64,000 nucleotides of DNA from an uncultured Prevotellaceae bacterium (GTDB lineage Bacteria; Bacteroidota; Bacteroidia; Bacteroidales; Bacteroidaceae): NCBI GenBank assembly GCA_902776195.1, contig CACYPF010000003.1:62001-126000 (forward strand), read 5' to 3'. The translations under genes were made by a program, and so were the position numbers. Under the pieces are notes generated by a model. That model was not told the DNA's origin, ran no database searches, and saw nothing but the letters and a program-made list of their open reading frames with translations. This document shows positions 59,315 to 64,000 of this stretch, in pieces. Numbering within the stretch: the first letter of the stretch is position 1; the number at the start of each line of letters is the position of its first letter.

Positions 59315-60787
59315 ATGAAGAAACTATTTCTGACCATTGTGGCTGCTCTTGCGGTAAGTATGGGCGCACAAGCTGACAACCCCTACAAGAAATTTACGGA
59401 GAAGGTGCCATTCGCAATGCCGGAGGTAAGTGCTCCCGTGATTCCTGATTATCAGGTGAAGCTCACCGACTTTGGCGCCGTCGGTGATGGCATCACCCTC
59501 AATACAGAGGCCTTTGCCAAGGCTATTGATGCATTGAGCAAGAGGGGTGGTGGTAAACTGGTGGTGCCGCAGGGCGTCTGGCACACCGGTCCTATTGTCC
59601 TCAAGAGTAATATAGAACTGAACCTCAAGGCTGGCGCTGTTATCCTGTTTGCTGCCGACGAGAGTCTTTATCCTATCATCGAGACCTCTTTTGAGGGTCT
59701 GGACACCCGTCGTCTGCAGTCTCCCATCTATGCTAAGGGTGCTACGAATATCGCCATCACAGGTAAGGGCGTGATTGACGGCAATGGTCAGTATTGGCGT
59801 CCTGTGAAGAAAGAGAAGGTGACTGCCAAGCACTGGAAGTCTTTGCTCGCTATTCCGGGTTCTCAGGAACTGAAGCCAGGCTACTGGGTGCCTTCTGCAG
59901 GATATGCTCAAGGTGAGAAGGGTGCCAACATGAATGTTCCTAATGCCCAGACTGCGGAGGAGTGGAATGCCATTAAGCGTTTCCTGCGACCAGTGATGAT
60001 ATCTCTGGTGCAGTGTAAGAATGTCATGCTGAAAGGGGTTATCTTCCAGAACTCTCCCGCTTGGAACCTCCACCCGCTGATGAGTGAGAATGTCATCATT
60101 GACCAGGTATTGGTGCGTAACCCCAGCTATGCACAGAATGGTGATGCGCTCGACTTGGAGTCTTGTAAGAATGTGCTTATCGTCAACTCGCGTTTCGATG
60201 CCGGTGATGACGGTATCTGTATCAAGAGCGGTAAGGATGCCGATGGTCGTCGCCGTGGTATTCCATGCGAGAATGTGGTAGTTGACGGATGCACTGTCTT
60301 CGCAGGACATGGTGGGTTCGTGGTCGGCTCAGAGATGAGTGGCGGCGTGAAGAACATCCTTGTGGAGAACTGCCAGTTCCTCGGTACTGATGTGGGCTTG
60401 CGTTTCAAGTCTACCCGTGGTCGTGGCGGTATTGTTGAGAATATATATATTAATAAGGTGTCAATGACTGATATCAAGACCGATGCCATCACCTTCAATA
60501 TGTATTATGGTGGCAAGTCGGTGGCTGAGATGCTGGAGGATGGTGACAACCCAGATAATGTCACCAAGGCTCCTGTTACAGAAGAGACCCCCATCTTCCG
60601 TAATATCGACATCAAGGACTGTGTCTGCAATGGTGCCGGGCGTGCCATGGAGTTTAACGGTCTGCCGGAGATGCCTATCGATGGTATCACCCTTCAGAAC
60701 CTGACCATCCTTGCCAAGAAGGATGCGGTGTTCACCAACTGTAAGAATATCAAGAAGAAGAACGTGAATATCAAGATACAGAAATAA
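59315..60787 (+). CDS. GH28 polygalacturonase-like glycoside hydrolase
   Basis: 490 residues, secreted (signal about 1-20, KKLFLTIVAALAVSMGAQA). Right-handed beta-helix with GH28 signatures: VKLTDFGAVGDGITLNT, NGDALDLES, FDAGDDGICIKSGKD (catalytic Asp pair), FAGHGGFVVGSEMSGG (His) and LRFKSTRGRGG. Acts on pectin (polygalacturonate or rhamnogalacturonan). No signal for a cell-surface sorting domain is seen. The terminator at 60793-60822 ends it. Confidence 0.93.
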   Translation: MKKLFLTIVAALAVSMGAQADNPYKKFTEKVPFAMPEVSAPVIPDYQVKLTDFGAVGDGITLNTEAFAKAIDALSKRGGGKLVVPQGVWHTGPIVLKSNIELNLKAGAVILFAADESLYPIIETSFEGLDTRRLQSPIYAKGATNIAITGKGVIDGNGQYWRPVKKEKVTAKHWKSLLAIPGSQELKPGYWVPSAGYAQGEKGANMNVPNAQTAEEWNAIKRFLRPVMISLVQCKNVMLKGVIFQNSPAWNLHPLMSENVIIDQVLVRNPSYAQNGDALDLESCKNVLIVNSRFDAGDDGICIKSGKDADGRRRGIPCENVVVDGCTVFAGHGGFVVGSEMSGGVKNILVENCQFLGTDVGLRFKSTRGRGGIVENIYINKVSMTDIKTDAITFNMYYGGKSVAEMLEDGDNPDNVTKAPVTEETPIFRNIDIKDCVCNGAGRAMEFNGLPEMPIDGITLQNLTILAKKDAVFTNCKNIKKKNVNIKIQK

Positions 60788-60792
60788 AAGAA

Positions 60793-60825
60793 AAAAGCCT
60801 CGCAATTTTGCGGGGCTTTTTCTTT
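60793..60825. terminator. Terminator shared by GH28 and rpsO genes
   Basis: AAAAGCCTCGCA (60793-60804) pairs with TGCGGGGCTTTT (60809-60820), one G-U pair, and is followed by T residues. It lies between convergent genes. Confidence 0.88.
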
Positions 60826-60839
60826 GTAAGTCTTCAACC

Positions 60840-61109
60840 TTATTTACGCAGACCAAGTGCCTTGACGATGGCGCGGTAGCGGTTGATGTCTTTGTTGTAG
60901 AGATACTTCAGGAGCTTACGACGCTGACCTACCAGCTTTGTCAGTGAGCGGGCGGTACCGAAGTCCTTGTGGTTCTTCTTCAGGTGCTCTGTCAGGTGAC
61001 TGATACGATAGGTGAACAGGGCGATCTGGCTCTCTGCGGAACCTGTGTCTGTCACACTCTTACCATGCTTCTCAAAGATCTCTTTCTTTTTTGCTTGATC
61101 TAAATACAT
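60840..61109 (-). CDS. rpsO: 30S ribosomal protein S15
   Basis: 89 residues, typical length. MYLDQAKKKEIFEKHGKS, DTGSAESQIALFTYRISHLT, HLKKNHKDFGTARSLTKLVG and QRRKLLKYLYNKDINRYRAI cover the whole family signature (LTxH-L, H41 and SLxxLVxQRRKLLxYL). Start ATG at 61107-61109. About 80 bases of leader lie upstream of the start and could carry the S15 autoregulatory site. Confidence 0.97.
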   Translation of the reverse strand: MYLDQAKKKEIFEKHGKSVTDTGSAESQIALFTYRISHLTEHLKKNHKDFGTARSLTKLVGQRRKLLKYLYNKDINRYRAIVKALGLRK

Positions 61110-61260
61110 AATTTTGATGATTAAATTGTTAATAAATACATCCTTCAGATGCCTGCCACCCTCATCAGAAGTGGGGTACATCATCAAATGCGGGTGCAAA
61201 ATTACTACATTTTTTCGAAATATCAAACTTTTCTCAGAAAAAAGTAGTAATTTTGCACCC
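61110..61260. promoter_or_regulatory. Divergent rpsO/typA promoter with 17-bp inverted repeat and S15 leader
   Basis: GGGTGCAAAATTACTAC (61192-61208) and its exact reverse complement GTAGTAATTTTGCACCC (61244-61260) each include a -7 box TAATTTTG pointing outward (minus 61197-61204; plus 61248-61255). The rpsO mRNA would start near 61190 and have a leader of about 80 bases with a CCAC/GTGG hairpin (61155-61176). Confidence 0.65.
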
Positions 61261-61280
61261 AAATTAATTAAGGAAAAGGA

Positions 61281-63083
61281 ATGCAGGATATTAGGAACAT
61301 TGCGATTATCGCACATGTAGACCACGGCAAGACGACGCTCGTGGACAAGATGATGCTGGCAGGTAACCTGTTCCGTGAGGGACAGAACCTTTCGAGCCAG
61401 GTGTTGGATGCTAACGACCTTGAGAGGGAGCGTGGCATCACGATTCTTTCGAAGAATGTAAGTATTAACTGGAAAGGAACGAAAATCAATATTATAGACA
61501 CCCCGGGACACTCCGACTTCGGCGGTGAGGTGGAGCGTGTGCTGAACATGGCGGACGGTTGCCTGCTGCTGGTGGATGCCTTCGAGGGTCCGATGCCACA
61601 GACACGTTTCGTATTGCAGAAGGCGTTGCAGATAGGACTGAAACCTATCGTCGTGGTCAACAAGGTCGACAAACCTAACTGTCGTCCTGAGGAGGTCTAT
61701 GAGATGGTCTTCGACTTGATGTTCTCTTTGGATGCTACCGAGGACCAGCTGGACTTCCCTGTAGTCTATGGCTCGGCAAAGAACGGATGGATGGGTGAGG
61801 ACTATAACACACCTACCAACGATATCACCTACCTGCTGGACAAGATTGTGGAGGTAATTCCTGCTCCCCAGCAGCTGGAGGGTACTCCCCAGATGCTCAT
61901 CACGTCCCTCGACTACTCCAGTTATACGGGTCGTATCGCTGTGGGACGTGTACACCGCGGCTCTCTGAAGGATGGGCAGCAGGTGACGATTGCTCATCGT
62001 GACGGTACGATGGAGAAGACGAAGATCAAGGAACTGCATACCTTCGACGGTATGGGACATGTGCGCACCGAACAGGTAGACTGTGGTGACATCTGTGCCG
62101 TCATCGGCTTGGAGAAATTCGAGATCGGCGACACGATCTGTGATGTGGAGAATCCGGAACCGCTGCCTCCTATCGCCATCGACGAGCCGACGATGTCGAT
62201 GCTCTTCACCATCAACGACTCCCCCTTCTTCGGCAAGGAGGGTAAGTTCGTCACCAGCCGTCATATCAACGACCGCCTGGAGAAGGAGTTGGAGAAGAAC
62301 CTCGCCCTGCGTGTAGAGCCCTTCGAGGACGCTACCGACCGCTGGGTGGTCAGCGGACGTGGCGTGCTGCACCTCTCCGTACTCATCGAGACCATGCGCC
62401 GTGAGGGCTATGAGTTGCAGGTGGGACAGCCGCAGGTAATCTATAAGGAGATTGACGGGGTGAAGTGTGAGCCTATCGAGGAACTCACCATCAACGTACC
62501 TGAGGAGTTCGCCTCTAAGATGATTGATATGGTGACACGCCGTAAGGGTGAGATGACCTCCATGGAGAGTCAGGGGGAACGTACGAACATCGAGTTCGAC
62601 ATCCCTTCCCGTGGTATCATCGGACTGCGTACCAATGTGCTGACGGCATCACAGGGTGAGGCTATCATGGCACACCGCTTCAAGGAGTACCAGCCTTATA
62701 AGGGTGACATCGAGCGTCGTGTCAATGGTTCGATGATTGCCCTGGAGACAGGTACCGCCTTCGCCTATTCCATCGATAAGTTGCAAGACCGTGGTAAGTT
62801 CTTCATCGACCCGGGTGAGGAGGTATATATGGGACAGGTTGTCGGTGAGCATGTGCATGACAACGACCTCGTGGTGAATGTCGCCAAGGCAAAACAGCTT
62901 ACTAACGTCCGTGCCTCCGGTACTGACGACAAGGCACGCATCATCCCCAAGACCGTCATGTCACTGGAAGAGTGTCTGGAGTATATCAAGGAAGATGAGC
63001 TGGTGGAGGTCACTCCCAAGTCAATGCGTATGCGCAAGATCATCCTTGACCATGACCAGCGTAAGAAAGCTAATAAGCAATAA
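61281..63083 (+). CDS. typA: Translational GTPase TypA/BipA
   Basis: 600 residues. G1 AHVDHGKTTL, G2 LERERGITI, G3 DTPGHSDFGGEV, G4 NKVDKPN, then EF-G-like domains II, III and V (HRGSLKDGQQVTIAHRDG; LSVLIETMRREGYELQVGQP) and the BipA-specific C-terminal domain. Binds the ribosome and aids 50S assembly under stress. Standard length. Confidence 0.97.
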   Translation: MQDIRNIAIIAHVDHGKTTLVDKMMLAGNLFREGQNLSSQVLDANDLERERGITILSKNVSINWKGTKINIIDTPGHSDFGGEVERVLNMADGCLLLVDAFEGPMPQTRFVLQKALQIGLKPIVVVNKVDKPNCRPEEVYEMVFDLMFSLDATEDQLDFPVVYGSAKNGWMGEDYNTPTNDITYLLDKIVEVIPAPQQLEGTPQMLITSLDYSSYTGRIAVGRVHRGSLKDGQQVTIAHRDGTMEKTKIKELHTFDGMGHVRTEQVDCGDICAVIGLEKFEIGDTICDVENPEPLPPIAIDEPTMSMLFTINDSPFFGKEGKFVTSRHINDRLEKELEKNLALRVEPFEDATDRWVVSGRGVLHLSVLIETMRREGYELQVGQPQVIYKEIDGVKCEPIEELTINVPEEFASKMIDMVTRRKGEMTSMESQGERTNIEFDIPSRGIIGLRTNVLTASQGEAIMAHRFKEYQPYKGDIERRVNGSMIALETGTAFAYSIDKLQDRGKFFIDPGEEVYMGQVVGEHVHDNDLVVNVAKAKQLTNVRASGTDDKARIIPKTVMSLEECLEYIKEDELVEVTPKSMRMRKIILDHDQRKKANKQ

Positions 63084-63115
63084 ACGTGAACAGATAATAT
63101 ATCTATATTGTCAAT

Positions 63116-63865
63116 ATGCAGAAAATAAAGTTATGGGTGATGATTGCCGTGATGATATGCGGCGTCAGCTCTTGTGTGAAAAAAATGGCACAGGACGTGT
63201 CCCTTGAGGATAACAGTCAGTTTGTGAATATCACTGACGTGATACCTGACGTGATCCTGGAAATTAGGTATTTCGGTACCTATAATTTTGTGGGGACACG
63301 CATTGACGGCTATGAGGCACCCACGGCTCTGTTGACCAGACAGGCTGCCGACAGTCTGAAGGCTGTCAGTGATGATCTGAAGCGGATGGGGTTCCGGCTG
63401 AAGATTTATGATGCCTACCGTCCCCAGAAGGCCGTTGACCACTTCGTGCGATGGGCAAAGGATGTGAACGACACGGTGATGAAGCGTTATTTCTATCCTG
63501 ACCTTACCAAAGACGTGCTTTTCCCTCAGGAATATATCATAGAGCGTAGCGGACATACCCGTGGCTCCACGCTGGACCTGACGCTCTTTGACATGGATAA
63601 GGAGAAAGAGGCTGACATGGGTGGTACGTTCGACTGGTTCGGCAAAGAGAGTCATCCCGACTTCTGCGGCAACCCTGATACGTTCGAGTATCACCCCAGT
63701 GACAGTCTGACGGCGGAGCAGTTTAACAACCGTATGATCCTGCGCCGTGCGATGATGCGCCACGGTTTCAAACCCCTGCATACGGAGTGGTGGCATTTCA
63801 CGCTGGAAAACGAACCTTTCCCAGATACCTATTTTACCTTCCCGGTGGCACCGATTAAGCGATAA
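63116..63865 (+). CDS. D-Ala-D-Ala dipeptidase (VanX/DdpX-like) lipoprotein
   Basis: 249 residues. Lipobox VSSC (Cys20), then the M15D peptidase domain: transition-state Arg in YDAYRPQKAVD (Arg102), zinc motif SGHTRGSTLD (His147, Asp154), catalytic Glu and second His in TEWWHF. Hydrolyses D-Ala-D-Ala or related dipeptides from cell-wall turnover; without VanH/VanA neighbours it is not a resistance operon. Confidence 0.92.
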   Translation: MQKIKLWVMIAVMICGVSSCVKKMAQDVSLEDNSQFVNITDVIPDVILEIRYFGTYNFVGTRIDGYEAPTALLTRQAADSLKAVSDDLKRMGFRLKIYDAYRPQKAVDHFVRWAKDVNDTVMKRYFYPDLTKDVLFPQEYIIERSGHTRGSTLDLTLFDMDKEKEADMGGTFDWFGKESHPDFCGNPDTFEYHPSDSLTAEQFNNRMILRRAMMRHGFKPLHTEWWHFTLENEPFPDTYFTFPVAPIKR

Positions 63866-63878
63866 TATCTATTATGTG

Positions 63879-64000
63879 ATGGGAAAGATGTCGAAATTCT
63901 GGATGCTGACCTTCGTGCTGATGATGTGTGGCATCATGAGTGCAGAGGCACAGATTTCTGCGGAAGTGTCAGAACTGCTGAAGAAGGTAGCGGCTAAAAT
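63879..64000 (+). CDS. Secreted protein, cut by right window edge
   Basis: Forty codons visible from ATG 63879 (or 63888, MSKFWM): a signal peptide (FWMLTFVLMMCGIMSAEAQ) then ISAEVSELLKKVAAKM. The start resembles LolA-like periplasmic carrier proteins, but the visible part is too short to say. It follows the VanX-like gene by 13 bases. Confidence 0.45.
   Translation, partial: MGKMSKFWMLTFVLMMCGIMSAEAQISAEVSELLKKVAAK

Noticed and set aside
60840-62372. A 510-codon minus-strand open frame
   Set aside because: Only its last 89 codons are real (rpsO). The rest is antisense to typA and the intergenic region, with no family features.
63116-63865. Vancomycin-resistance operon member
   Set aside because: The VanX-like fold is clear, but it is a lipoprotein and has no VanA, VanH, VanR or VanS neighbours; wall-turnover use is more likely.

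Overview
The window looks like a chromosomal segment from a member of the Bacteroidales, most likely of the Prevotella/Segatella type. Nearly every transcription start region carries the Bacteroidetes promoter form (a -7 box TAnnTTTG, often with a TTTG -33 box about 20 bases upstream). Shine-Dalgarno sequences are weak. Several genes belong to Bacteroidetes-typical families (type IX secretion proteins PorX and PorW, DUF4834, DUF3316, DUF3098, a long FTHFS, OMP_b-brl_3 outer-membrane barrels). This placement is inferred from content; no 16S rRNA gene is present.

Layout. 1-3.3 kb: a GH51 arabinofuranosidase (cut by the left edge), divergent from a sugar/H+ symporter and a single-domain response regulator. 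3.3-11.8 kb: housekeeping genes (tadA/birA divergent pair, pyrH, DUF4834-pssA-psd, dnaE, thioredoxin). 11.3-17.7 kb: a minus-strand operon aroA-porW-porX-tsaE that includes two type IX secretion genes. 17.8-23.4 kb: an accessory island that begins right after tRNA-Pro(GGG). It holds GC-rich palindromic repeats, a 21-bp tandem array, remains of an ORF6N gene and of three DUF1016/YhcG nuclease genes, two copies of a 56-bp promoter-like block, an intact single-chain restriction-modification enzyme (type ISP/IIG-like, without helicase), and a mosaic scar made of copied 3' ends of two genes that lie 6-7 kb downstream. 23.4-29.2 kb: a LytTR membrane regulator divergent from a LiaF-like protein and an outer-membrane barrel, with a 21-bp-spaced direct repeat upstream of the barrel operon promoter; then a zinc-ribbon/FMN-fold protein, a GNAT enzyme and a truncated CatA-like gene. 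29.2-31.4 kb: HAD phosphatase, an unknown membrane-anchored protein and acyl-ACP thioesterase. 31.5-47.2 kb: purB, an RNA pseudouridine synthase with a long disordered tail, asnS, a CvfB-like protein, an ABC ATPase, a cation/H+ antiporter, asd, tRNA-Val and tRNA-Leu, an S41 peptidase, DUF3316, a topoisomerase A subunit and fhs. 47.3-53.2 kb: a complete RND efflux operon. 53.2-59.3 kb: lpxA, a radical SAM enzyme, and ftsX-DUF3098-uppP-truB-queA-folK. 59.3-64 kb: a GH28 pectinase, rpsO divergent from typA, a VanX-like dipeptidase and a cut-off secreted protein gene.

Functionally, the window is mostly core metabolism and envelope biogenesis with plant-polysaccharide use at both ends (arabinan/xylan at the left, pectin at the right). 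The least ordinary region is 17.9-31.4 kb. There, decayed defence genes, duplications, duplicated promoters and a LytTR-controlled outer-membrane locus occur together. Other points of note are a heptanucleotide repeat inside folK, in-frame short tandem repeats that shape protein ends, a PorW reading frame joined to a small Cys-rich membrane protein, and divergent promoters built as perfect inverted repeats.
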